From positions 68,295,254 through 68,359,253 of the forward strand of contig OZ024854.1 of the NCBI GenBank assembly GCA_964017155.1: a stretch of 64,000 nucleotides of DNA, in the 5' to 3' direction. Position numbers and translations under genes: made by a program. The notes beneath the pieces were generated by a model. The model was not told where the DNA came from. It worked only from the letters and a program-made list of their open reading frames with translations, and made no database searches. Origin of the DNA: Oasisia sp. SBJ-2009. Taxonomy: Eukaryota; Annelida; Polychaeta; Sabellida; Siboglinidae. The first letter of the stretch is position 1, and each line of letters begins with the position of its first letter. Below, piece by piece: positions 34,903 through 45,829 of this stretch.

Positions 34903-37900
34903 ATGCTGTATTTGGAGGATTACCTTGAAAGTACGTATATGTTATGGTGTAAAACTAATAACTTCATTGCTGCATTTTATAAAAATCACGTAATTAGCCT
35001 GCCTTTGTAAACAAAATAGTCTTTATTTTATCGAAATGTTCTCTGTTTTCAGTGATCGAGAATCTCCCGATGGAAATGCGAGATCGGTTCACAGAGATGC
35101 GTGAAATGGATTTACAAGTGCAAAGTGTGTATTGACTGCAATGAGTAAAAGTACAGGTCATCGTATTGCTGTCAAAATTAAGTTATATTTCAGTTTTTGT
35201 TTTACAGAAAAGAGATCCAGGCGCGTAATTAAACTTGCTGAATGGTCGACAGGTGGCGCCACGAGCACACACAATTTTATTATTCGCCAGGTGGCGCGAA
35301 TGATCTGCGGCAGAGCAATGTGCAGTGAAAGTTTGTTATAACCCTGACTTCACACCCATGCACCAGTCATTGTGAACCCAGTGTTAGAGCAGATGCAACT
35401 GAACTGTGTCACGGTTGCCACGGTCAATACTTACTGACAGTTTTGATTTCGGTTGCTTCCATCTGTTTCATGTTGGAGAAACGGAGGATCGCTTCAACTT
35501 GCAACATTAATACATACAAAGCATTTTTCATCTCCCTTAATTAAATCATCTTATATTTCAATGCATTTCCAGGTGCATTATGTCACCTTTTTTACCATAA
35601 AAATACATTTCTATGTGCCTGCTGTCATATTTTGTCTTTCTCCAACATATTTGTCACCTTTCCATATATAACTGTACTATAATTATATATATATATATAC
35701 ATATATACATATATGTATATGAGCATTGTTGATTGAGACTTGTTCTCTGCGTGTACAGATGCCATGGACAGTTTGGAGGAGCAAGTGAAGACGTTCTTTG
35801 GCAAGTGTGGTACATCGAACAACAGCCCCAAACAGGAATGGAAAGACGAACAGTTTGATAACATCAAAAAAGTGAGTCATTATGAAATAGAAAGCAAACT
35901 TGTGAAAATAATGTGTTCTTGAAAATGGGAAAATCCAGGGCTGATGGAAAACTTGTTTTGGGGCCATGTACAAATTTGTTGTATTTTAATCTTTTTAGAT
36001 ACAGTTTACATACCAATTAAGAATATGTTAAATACTCATGGTTAGTGATTCAAATTAGTTATATCAGATGGGTCAAACAAACAAAAATATTGGTAACATA
36101 TATTCTATTATTTTACGTTTTATAGTAATTTATATAATTTATTACGTTTTTCCTTCATTGTTTTTCATGTTTTTGTTAGTTTAACGTCTTATGCTATACT
36201 AGTTGCTTTCTTCTGACTGCTTAGGGGGTTATACAACTGGCCACTTCACACACACGTAATATTTGTGCAACCATTAAACATTTGTGTTTTAGGAATATGG
36301 CAAAGCCCTGGAAGATGCTGATGAGAAAGTTCAACTGACCAATCAGATTTATGAACTGGTAAGTATCAACTGGCTGCTAATGTTACAGTGGAGGAGTCAG
36401 TATGTGTTCCTGTTTAGATCAACCTAAATATTAGAATATTACTGAATATTAAAGTAAAGTTTCTTCTCAAGGATATTTTGACTGTTTATTTTCTACTTGC
36501 ATAATAATTTTGAGTTGTTTAGTTGTTCATCATGAACGTACATAAGACAAGACAATAAGATGAGCCAAACAAATAATAACGATATTGATATTAACTTAAT
36601 GTGCTGATATTTGATTATATTTGATTTGGTATGTTTTCTCAACTTTTCTGAGTTGAATAGTTTTAAAGATACAACATTTGAAGTAAAAGCATCAATGTGA
36701 ACTTCATGAAGGCATGTCAGTAACTCAGCACGTCACTTTGTGGTTGTGTCACACTAGTGTCCAGCCAGTGACTTAACTGTAGTGTCCAGCCAGTGACTTA
36801 CCTGTAGTGTCCAGCCAGTGACTTATCTGTAGTGTCCAGCCAGTGACTTATATGTAGTGTCCAGTCAGTGACTTATCTGTAGTGTCCAGTCAGTGACTTA
36901 TCTGTAGTGTCCAGTCAGTGACTTAACTGTAGTGTCCAGTCAGTGACTTACCTGTAGTGTCCAGCCAGTGACTCAGTCTACATGTGTCAGGTGGAGCGTC
37001 ACCTACGCAAGTTGGACCAGGAAGTGTCCAAGTTCAAGATGGAGCTGGAGGCTGACAATGCAGGCATCACAGAGATGCTGGAGAAACGTAGGTTCTACGT
37101 TGTTGGTTTCACTTTGTCATCTCGTGTCCAGGCTCATTCTGACCACTGTCCATATGTCCAGTCTCCTATCAGTGGAATCATGCCAGTGTGCGTCTGTCTG
37201 AATTAATTGAAAATACTTTATTTCTAACTGTTTTCCACCACCTCAATCAATTTATTTTCTATGTGCCCTGACTCACCTTAAAGTGTTTCATTGACCACTC
37301 TTATACCCTGTTCCTCTGGGGGTTCCATGTGTAACATTATCAAATGGACTAAAGGTTCTCCACCGGTCTTGCAATGCTGTAGTTAACAACAGTTATATGG
37401 GTAGTGAGTGATGAACTTCCTCTTATTTCAGGTTCTCTTGAGTTGGACGCTCCGCCGCATGTGAACCACCATAGAGCAGAAAGTAAGTTCTTTTTTGACA
37501 TATTTGTGTAAAACCTACAATTCCAGTTACACTGTACAATCAGTAGTTTGCTAGAAGCCCAGAATTAAGTGATTTTTTGCGAATAAGGTGAAATGGTCAT
37601 TTATTTCTGAAGGTCATTGGGTTCTGTGAATTTAGTAGTTTCTTACTTTTCTGTGCTGAAATGATCATATTGATCTTGAGGACCACATTGGAAACAAGTG
37701 TGCTATTGTGTGCTTTAATGTGTCTATCCTCGGTAAATATTATATCTATATGTATTATAATGTTTTACCAAATAAACTCACTCACTCACTCACTCACTCA
37801 CTCACTCACTCACTCACTCACTCACTCACTCACTCACTCACTCACTCACTCACTCACATATCTTAGGGTACAAACTCTACATCACTAGGAATCTGCATAG

Positions 37901-39140
37901 CTTCAAAATTAAGTCACTTCAAGTGCTAGAAATTTGACTTGGTATTAACGTATGCCGCGGGTCGGGAATTGCCGGGAAATGATAAAATGGTTGATTTTTA
38001 ATAAAGTGGATTTTCAGAACGAACCATGTATTCCACACGTGTTGCTAACTTTATTTCACTGAATTCGTCCTAAAAGTATCAAAAAAAACGATTAAATATG
38101 TCGCTACCCAACTTGCTGCTAACGTCGTTATGGTGGATGGACTTTTAAATCGACGGAAACGGCCCAACTTTCAGCGCGCTCAAACGTAAACATTGCTCCT
38201 TGCAACGCGGCCATGTTTGGTATCGTCTTGTTGGAAATGATCCCTTCCGTACGCTGCCGAAGTCAAAAGTCGACGACATCCGTACATAAATTAGTTATCG
38301 GCGTCAAAAGTGCCGTGAAACTATCCAATCACAAACTGTCTCAGCCGGTTGCTTGGCAGCCCGACCTCACGCGAACCATATATGGTGATCGCGGCCACGT
38401 AGCTAATTAAAATTGACCTTATGCAACGACGCCAGCCAATCACGGTGCGGCTTCAAGATGAATGACCTGTATGTGTCATGGCGTCCGATCGACGAAAGAT
38501 CCGTACGGTTTACCAATTTGAAAGAAAGAAACGATATAATAAACGCAAATAAGCTGAATGCGCGGGAGGTAGCATGAACAGCATGCATGATGCTGTTCAG
38601 TCGCGCAACGGACCCGCGGAAGCGGCAGCGAATGGGGAAAGAAATGCCGACGGCGACGTCGGGCTGGCCTTGCTACGCGGCTACGGCCGCCGGCCGCCTT
38701 CGACCCGGACTGTCACCGACAGCGGCGCTGGCACTGGCGTCGCCGAAGTTTGTCGCTCTATCAGTCGGAAGTTACATTTATTTATTTATTACAGAAAATA
38801 ATTTGACTGAATTTGTTTTATTCATATTAACCCAATGTGGAATTAATATAAAACGAAAGGTGGTACTGTTGTTGGATTTACTTTTTTAGCATTATTTTGT
38901 TCTTATCAAATATGAGAAGTATTTTAGGTAATTACATTTTTAAACAGTTTATTTAACATTAAATAATTAATTAAACATTAATTGTGGCAGCGTATGCTTA
39001 TCATTTATTATATGTGTGCATGAAATTGACCAATTATTTAGTAATAGATGTATGTGTTTGTGTGTGTGTGTATATATATTATATATGATATAAATATGTG
39101 TATATATATTATATATATATATAGGTCCTACATATATACA

Positions 39141-39192
<52 letters not shown>

Positions 39193-42100
39193 TATATAAT
39201 ATACATATATATCAAATTTTATTTCATAAAAGACAACATTACATAATACATATACAATGTATGAGTATGCTTGGCTAGTGATGAATTTATTCGCCGTCGC
39301 CGCTTGTGTAAACTATATATTTTTTCCATATAATTATATATACTGAATATGGTTCACACACTTTCATGATATATTTACCACATGTTGCTGGTATGAAAAA
39401 CAGTCATAATGCTGACTTTACACTGGTGTTATTAAAAATATTTGATGTTCATTTGTTTTTTTGCCGTTTTCTCAAAACTTACTTTTCGACAATATTGCTA
39501 TTTTGCGGGAGGTCTCCCGAAAAAAGTACCAAACCTAGGAGTCTGATTTTTTTACCATGTATTCCCTATGGTACAGTGAGTGCAATGATGCTTTTTAAAC
39601 ATGATAGCTTTTATATAAAGATTATTATTGATGACTGAAGTTGTTATAATATTTGGAAAAACGGAAAAAATTCTTCGCACTTTCTTTTTTATAATAAATA
39701 TTGTAAGGAGTTGAACAAAAACAGCATCATTGCACTCTACAACACTTCAGTGGATCATAACAGACAAAAAAGAAAGAAACATATGCACAGTTTTACTGCA
39801 AGACCATGTGTAGCTATTTTCACAGAAAAGCCGGTTGCCATGGTTACGGTTATGCAAATGAGATGAAATTACACAATTGGTCATCTTTTCCCACCAGAAA
39901 AACATCCTGAAAGTTTTATAAAGATTGCTTCTCTGGTTGTTGAGATATCATCAAAATCCATTTCCCGACCAGTGTCCTACCTTAACTTGTGACAGACCAA
40001 GAAAATTTGTTTCCATTGAAACAAATCTTTATCATAACAGGATTGATATCTCTGTATTCCAATAGAAATAAAAACCTATGTTCTGGTAGTTGTGCATGTG
40101 TTTTTTCCTATGTCTTCTGATGTTTCCCGTATGTTTGTCTTCCAGAGAGGAAGTACACCCAGAGTCTGGCCAACCACACAGAGAAGCGGACAACGACAGA
40201 CAAGGTGCTGTCGTCGCTGGCCACTGAGGCCGTCCGCGAGTCACTCGGTGGTCACCGTAGCAACAGCACAACACCATCGCCCGCCAACATCATGTTCAAC
40301 TCGACCAGTAGTTCTACGCCTGCTATTAGCTACAGTCTCGGTATGGCAACACTTTCACTTTGCACTTATTCTTGCCATTGATTGACATTGACACCAAGCA
40401 GGTGGCCCAACAGTCTTATAAATACATCCAGAATCATTGAGTAGACCCTGAAACTGCATTTTCTCCCTAAAATGTGTCATTAAGGCATAACTAATTATTA
40501 CCTGGGTGGTGTACTATGCTAACTTGTGATTGTTTATTTTTATAGTGCTGAAAATAAAATATTTCTGGGTATACAGTTTTGCAGCGTAATTGCAATTTGA
40601 AAAAGTATGAAAGCTTTGGTTTAGACAATGAATGTGGCTAAACAGTTTCCTTCATGTGCAGCTGTATTCAAAGGATCCCAGCGTCACTTTACAGATTGTG
40701 GTCTGAGAAATTAAGGCACTGTAATATACTGTCCAGTCACATGTCTGTCTAATGGACATCATAAATACCATAGTTCTGAATGTGACATCTGGTTTTGTGT
40801 TAGCTTATTGTAATAACTCACTCAGACTCATTGATTCAGCCCATTGGATGGTGGATGTCTGTGTGTTTGATGTGTGTTTGTGAGTGTGTTTGATGTGTGT
40901 TTGTGAGTGTGTTTGATGTAACTGCCTGTGAGTGTGTTTGATGTGACCGTCTGTGAGTGTGTTTGATGTGACCGTCTGTGAGTGTGTTTGATGTGACCGT
41001 CTGTGAGTGTGTTTGATGTGACCGTCTGTGATTGTGTTTGATGTGAGTGTGTCTGTGAGTGTGTTTGATGTGACCGTCTGTGAGTGTGTTTGATGTGACC
41101 GTCTGTGAGTGTGTTTGATGTGACCGTCTGTGAGTGTGTTTGATGTGAGTGTGTCTGTGAGTGTGTTTGATGTGACCGTCTGTGAGTGTGTTTGATGTGA
41201 CCGTCTGTGAGTGTGTTTGATGTGAGTGTGTCTGTGAGTGTGTTTGATGTGACCGTCTGTGAGTGTGTTTGATGTGAGTGTGTCTGTGAGTGTGTTTGAT
41301 GTGACCGTCTGTGAGTGTGTTTGATGTGACCGTCTGTGAGTGTGTTTGATGTGAGTGTGTCTGTGACTGTGTTTGATGTGAGTGTGTTTGTGAGTGTGTT
41401 TGATGTGACCTGTGGTTGTAGGTCACATGGGAGCTGGGTCCAACGCTGCGATCGCAGCCGCAGCGTCTAGGGCCATCGGAGCCACGTTGGAAGTGAGTGG
41501 CCCGCTCTGTCTCGAGTAGCAATGTTACTAAATGTGTATTAAACATTATTTTGTCAGTTGGAATGTTAATTATGTGATTATATGTTGGGAAAAGTTAGCA
41601 AACTGTTTTTGAAATTTCCTGTATTTAAAAAATCTGGCTGGCTGGTTTTAGGGCCAGTCCATGCAAGTCATAGTATTGCGCATATTTTATGCAATTATCC
41701 CAAGGATTGTAAAGTTGTTTATGTGAAGTATCGCCTGAAGTAAGCATTTATGTTAGAGCCAGTCGACAACGCATACAATCAGTGTCTATTTGTGTGTATG
41801 TGTCAGATAGAACAATGTTTAGGCAGTGTTTACTTGTAATAAAATTAGTAGTGACTGTATTTATACATTGAAATCCCAAATAGAACTCTGTTCAGTAGTG
41901 TTGACAATAGTTCGAAATTATACAATAAATATAATAATAGTAAAACATTGATGTGTAGCACTAAGAATTTTATTTACAGAAAACAGAACTAGAGAAATTA
42001 ATCAACGATTGGTGTAAACTGTGCTATGTATCATCAGAATTTAAAACATATAACAACTATAATTTAGATAAATATATATGTGTGTGTGTTTTGTATCATC

Positions 42101-44316
42101 AGAATTTAAAACATAACAACTATAATTTAGATAAATATATATATGTGTGTGTGCTATGTATCATCAGAATTTAAAACATATAACAACTATAATTTAGATA
42201 AATATATATATATATATGTGTTATGTATCATCAGAATTTAAAACGTAACAACTACATATTCAATTTATATATATATGTTATGTATCGTCAGAATTTGAAA
42301 CAAAACAACAACTACATATTCAATTTACATAAATAAATATATATATACATAAGTGAGTTACTATCTACTGCTGTGTGTAGATGCAGCAGGGTCGGCGGAC
42401 GGCGAGTCTGAAGGCGAGTTACGAGGCAGTGTCTCGCAGCACGGACCTGGCCAAGGACTTGCAGCTGACGAAGGAGTACAACACCCCCACCACGCCCTCG
42501 GGCAGCGCCCCCGAACCCACCAAGTCTTCCCGCACCAAGAAGTATGACAAACTTGTTATTGTCAACAGCACACAGCTCCACTAATGGCAGATTGTTCTCC
42601 AGTTTGGCAGTGTTATTCTTGTACCACGACGTAGTATGTTATATAATGTAGCAACTCTTGTAGTTATGACTTTTGGGGAAGCCTCTGATAATGTTGGTCT
42701 GGTCAACAGTTGTCTGTGTGTTATGTGATGGTCATGAAACATCAATGTATTACAACAGGTGTTGGTTGACATCACCGTCACCCAACACTAGCCAAGGGAA
42801 TAATGTACTGAATCAGAAAGTTATCATTTTGACAGGTGACTGACTATAAATGAATTGAGCAGAATATCTGCTTAGGAGTTTGCCAGGTGTTTGTAGTCAA
42901 ATGTTTATTCAGACAAATGTATCAATGAATGAAAACTGTTAAGTACCTCAGAAGGCAGAGCTTTACTTGGGTGTTGTGTTGGATGGTCCACTAGCTGTCT
43001 ACACTGGATGACAACTGGTTAAATGATGAAGTAAGTGAAGTGTATATCTATGATCTGAAGACAGTATCAGTCTTGTTCAGTCGTCTCTAATTCTGCTGCG
43101 TTGATCCAGAGCGACAGCCCGAGCCCAGCAGCAACAACAGCAGCAACAACAACAGCCCACACAGCTGCCACCCCCTCTTCCACCGTCGGTCGAGTTGCCG
43201 CCCATTCTACCAGAAGCGGAACTCGTCACAGAGGAAGTCAGTGGCGCCCCCACGTGGCAGTACGATCCAAACGAGCCGCGGTACTGCGTGTGCAACGACG
43301 TGTCGTACGGAGACATGGTCGGCTGTGACAATGAGGACGTAAGTCTGTCGTCTCTCTCTGTCTCTACTGTCTCTGGAGGCTGCATTTGGGTGAAACTGAT
43401 CATGTGTTGTTTTGCAGACGCTGTTGTCAGATTCTAAGTAACCTTCGTTAGATGCTTAGACAACATCATGACTGCTGCTTAGTACTTACTATAGTTGTCA
43501 GTTCAGGATAGTCAAATTTTTCAATAGGTTGTAATGTCAGGACTTACATCGTTTTGTTACGAGTTGGTTAAACAAGGTGTATATTGTTTTGTGTATTACA
43601 TTTGATATCTGTTGTGTTTGGTGTAAGTGTGTTGGTTTAAAAAGTGATAATTATGATTTTTTGAAGTGCAATGTGTTGGTTTTGGAATAAGTTGGTGTCG
43701 AATGTTGTTTGAAACGTGAAACGTGATCTTTTGGTTTGATGTGTTGACATGTAATGTGATGTTTCTGGTGTGTGTACCCCGTATGTAATTAATTTTGTGT
43801 TGACGTCAGCTTGAGTTTGACTCGGAGCATGTTGGTGGAACAGGGTGATGAGATGACTTTGAGCATGTTGGTGATGAGGTGACTTTGAGCGTGTTGGTGA
43901 TGAGATGACTTGGAGCGTGTTGGTGATGAGATGACTTGGAGCGTGTTGGTGATGAGATGACTTGGAGTGTGTTGGTGATGAGATGACTTGGAGTGAGTTG
44001 GTGATGAGATGACTTGGAGCATGTTGGTGATGATATGACTTGGAGCGTGTTAGTGATGAGATGACTTGGAGCGTGTTGGTGATGAGATGACTTGGAGCGT
44101 GTTGGTGATGAGATGACGTGGAGCGTGTTGGTGATGAGATGACTTGGAGCGTGTTGGTGACGAGATGACTTGGAGCGTGTTGGTGATGCGGTGTGTTTGT
44201 TGCAGTGCCCCATCGAGTGGTTCCACTACGGCTGTGTGGGGTTGAACCAGGCACCCAAGGGCAAGTGGTACTGCCCCCAGTGTACGGCCGCCATGAGACG
44301 CCGTGGACGCAAGTGA
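34903..44316 (+). CDS. ING3: Inhibitor of growth family member 3, complete, 11 exons
   Basis: Chromatin reader subunit of the NuA4/TIP60 histone acetyltransferase complex; its PHD finger binds H3K4me3. Exons: 34903-34930, 35053-35124, 35759-35871, 36293-36358, 36991-37087, 37432-37482, 40146-40340, 41422-41492, 42381-42541, 43110-43338, 44206-44316. Phases agree; 1194 nt, 397 residues (human 418). The N-terminus MLYLEDYLE is ING3-specific and separates it from ING1/2/4/5. The ING dimerisation region runs to about residue 105 ([48 protein letters not shown]). A low-complexity linker includes [12 protein letters not shown] and about ten Gln. The PHD finger spans about 344-387 with C4HC3 ligands in CVC, GC, CP, FH, GC and YCPQC. 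It is split after GCDNED by an intron holding an array. Polyadenylation hexamer at 45160. Confidence 0.97.
36755..36985. repeat. 25-bp minisatellite before the ING3 exon 5 acceptor
   Basis: About nine copies of TGTAGTGTCCAGCCAGTGAC + TTACC (CCAG/TCAG variants). It ends CCAGTGACTCAGTCTACATG + TGTCAG, the functional acceptor at 36990. Each unit contains CTGTAG and CAG, which resemble 3' splice sites. Confidence 0.9.
37640..37857 (+). mobile_element. Retroposon 3' tail ending in (CTCA)n
   Basis: A tail-like sequence (CCTCGGTAAATATT, then TTTTACCAAATAAA) runs straight into about 20 copies of CTCA (37777-37857). The combination of an AATAAA-like stretch followed by a short tandem tail resembles non-LTR or SINE 3' ends. 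I recall such CTCA tails from mollusc genomes but cannot verify this here. It lies in ING3 intron 6. Confidence 0.45.
38100..38770. other. CpG-rich block inside ING3 intron 6
   Basis: About 670 bp with many CG dinucleotides inside an otherwise AT-rich 2.7-kb intron. It includes two short frames with no recognisable protein match. It could be an internal promoter, an enhancer island or an inserted element. Confidence 0.3.
39057..39215. repeat. (TA)n/(TG)n microsatellite, ING3 intron 6
   Basis: Alternating TGTG and TATA runs with a short non-repeat break (AGGTCCTAC) near 39123-39131. Confidence 0.9.
40855..41412. repeat. 25-bp minisatellite before the ING3 exon 8 acceptor
   Basis: About 22 copies of GTGACCGTCTGTGAGTGTGT + TTGAT, with a GTGAGTGTG variant replacing GTGACCGTC every two to four units. 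The last copy continues GTGACCTGTGGTTGTAG, the acceptor at 41421. Opposite-strand frames (SHQTHSQT repeats) are by-products. Confidence 0.93.
42020..42350. repeat. 60-80-bp tandem repeat before the ING3 exon 9 acceptor
   Basis: Four to five copies of a unit containing TATGTATCATCAGAATTTAA and ACAACTATAATTTAGATAAA, separated by (TA)n/(GT)n of variable length. The array stops about 30 bp before the functional acceptor CTGTGTGTAG at 42380. Copies near the acceptor are more diverged. Confidence 0.85.
43835..44190. repeat. 26-bp minisatellite before the ING3 PHD-exon acceptor
   Basis: About 14 copies of GAGATGACTTGGAGCGTGTT + GGTGAT. The last copy runs into GCGGTGTGTTTGTTGCAG, the acceptor at 44205 of the exon encoding the second half of the PHD finger. 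Reverse-strand frames ([12 protein letters not shown] repeats) are not genes. Confidence 0.93.
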
Positions 44317-45174
44317 TGACATGTCACTGCGTGTCACTCGATGGTCAAAGTGTGTAGTGTCATCCTGTCTAGTGGCATCACACACAGTGATATGTTAAAA
44401 GGTGTGACATTTTGAACAGTGTCAAGCCAGTGTCATGTGTGACGGTGTCATACTGGGCTGTGCCATCTCTGACAGTGATGTGTCAGACTATGTCATACAG
44501 GACAGTGAACTATGTCTGTGAGTCAGTTGCACCTTCCATTGTATCTACACAACTGCACATAACATGACACGGCTGGTGCAGAGGTGAGTAAGTAAGCACA
44601 GGACAAAGTGAGCACGTGTGAAATAGTTTGTGGACTTCCAGTAAAATACAAGCTGCAACAAGTATCCAGCAGAGGCAGCTGTGCACCGAGCAATCCACTG
44701 AACATGGTTAATTAAACCTTCTCACATAACAAGCACCTGTGATATCTTCAACCGTGCATGTAGAAATTACATTAACCAAGACGTTAGCTCAAAGCAACAA
44801 CTTCCATTTGTTGCCATAGCGACAGTTGACACTTGTTTGTCCACGTGTCCTCTGCCTGTGTTCATCTGCTGATTTTTTAGTAATTATTACTAGGGAAATA
44901 ACAGTAACTGTTGTGGACATATTTTTTATCTGTAAACAAAGATGTGTTGATATCACCCATTGTGAACTGTTGGTGGATTAATCATTTCTTCAATCTGGTG
45001 AAGTTATTAATCCATATGTGTGACTGTAAAATATTAATTAAAGCAAGTTTTATACTAATTGGATATTTCAAATGTGTCTTATTTGCTACATCCAAGAAAC
45101 GAATATCACTCATAAGAAATCATGTCATGAAATGTTGATTTTATCTGAGCTGTAGACAAAATAAATGTTTTTAT

Positions 45175-45820
45175 GTAGGGGTGGGGGTCATATTTCTACA
45201 GTATACTATAATGACCCATGGCTCATAACTAGTAAATTGTAAAACAATAATTGCCAATTTAGGTAATTACTGAATCAATGTTTTATGGTGGGGAGGTCAT
45301 ATTTCTATAGTAAAGATTAGTATATTGACCCATGGCTAATTCTACATACCCGGGCAGTATATTGTTGAGATTTGCCCAATTTGGTGGTTATGAAGTCGTA
45401 TATTAATTGTAACAGAAACATCACTGTGAAATATAAATGTCCGTTGGTTAATTAAAAAAAATAGTTTTGGGTGGGTGTGGTTCATATGTCTATGGTATAG
45501 TATATATATAGTATATATATCAGTGATATTTGCTAACAGGTTCAACAAAGAAATTGCTTTAAAACTAGTTTTTTTATCATAATTTTGTGACCCAAATTGA
45601 AGATTAGATATTGTCTTTTGAAGGGAAACAGTTTGTTATGTGCTATAGTATATCATTATAGTCAAAAACATGTCAAATATATATAATCCTTAAAATATGG
45701 GGTGGTTGATGTTTCTATAAGATGGGTCTTTTTTCTATAACTGAAAATTTATGGAAAGGTGACATGGGGGATCATTATTTTATGGAATAGTGACCCCTGA
45801 ATCACTTTTCCACCGGGTCA
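45175..45820. repeat. Diverged dispersed repeat downstream of ING3
   Basis: Four to five diverged copies of a G-rich start (GGGGTGGGGGTCATATTTCT) followed by an AT-rich body and ATGACCCATGGCT. They lie near 45178, 45289, 45468, 45697 and 45760. Spacing is irregular (about 110-230 bp). It may be an old tandem duplication in or just beyond the ING3 3' UTR. Confidence 0.5.
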
Positions 45821-45829
45821 ATATATAAT

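Noticed and set aside
34903..44316. Assignment to ING4 or ING5
   Set aside because: The MLYLEDYLE start, the [11 protein letters not shown] segment, the SLKASYEA motif and the long linker match ING3 specifically.
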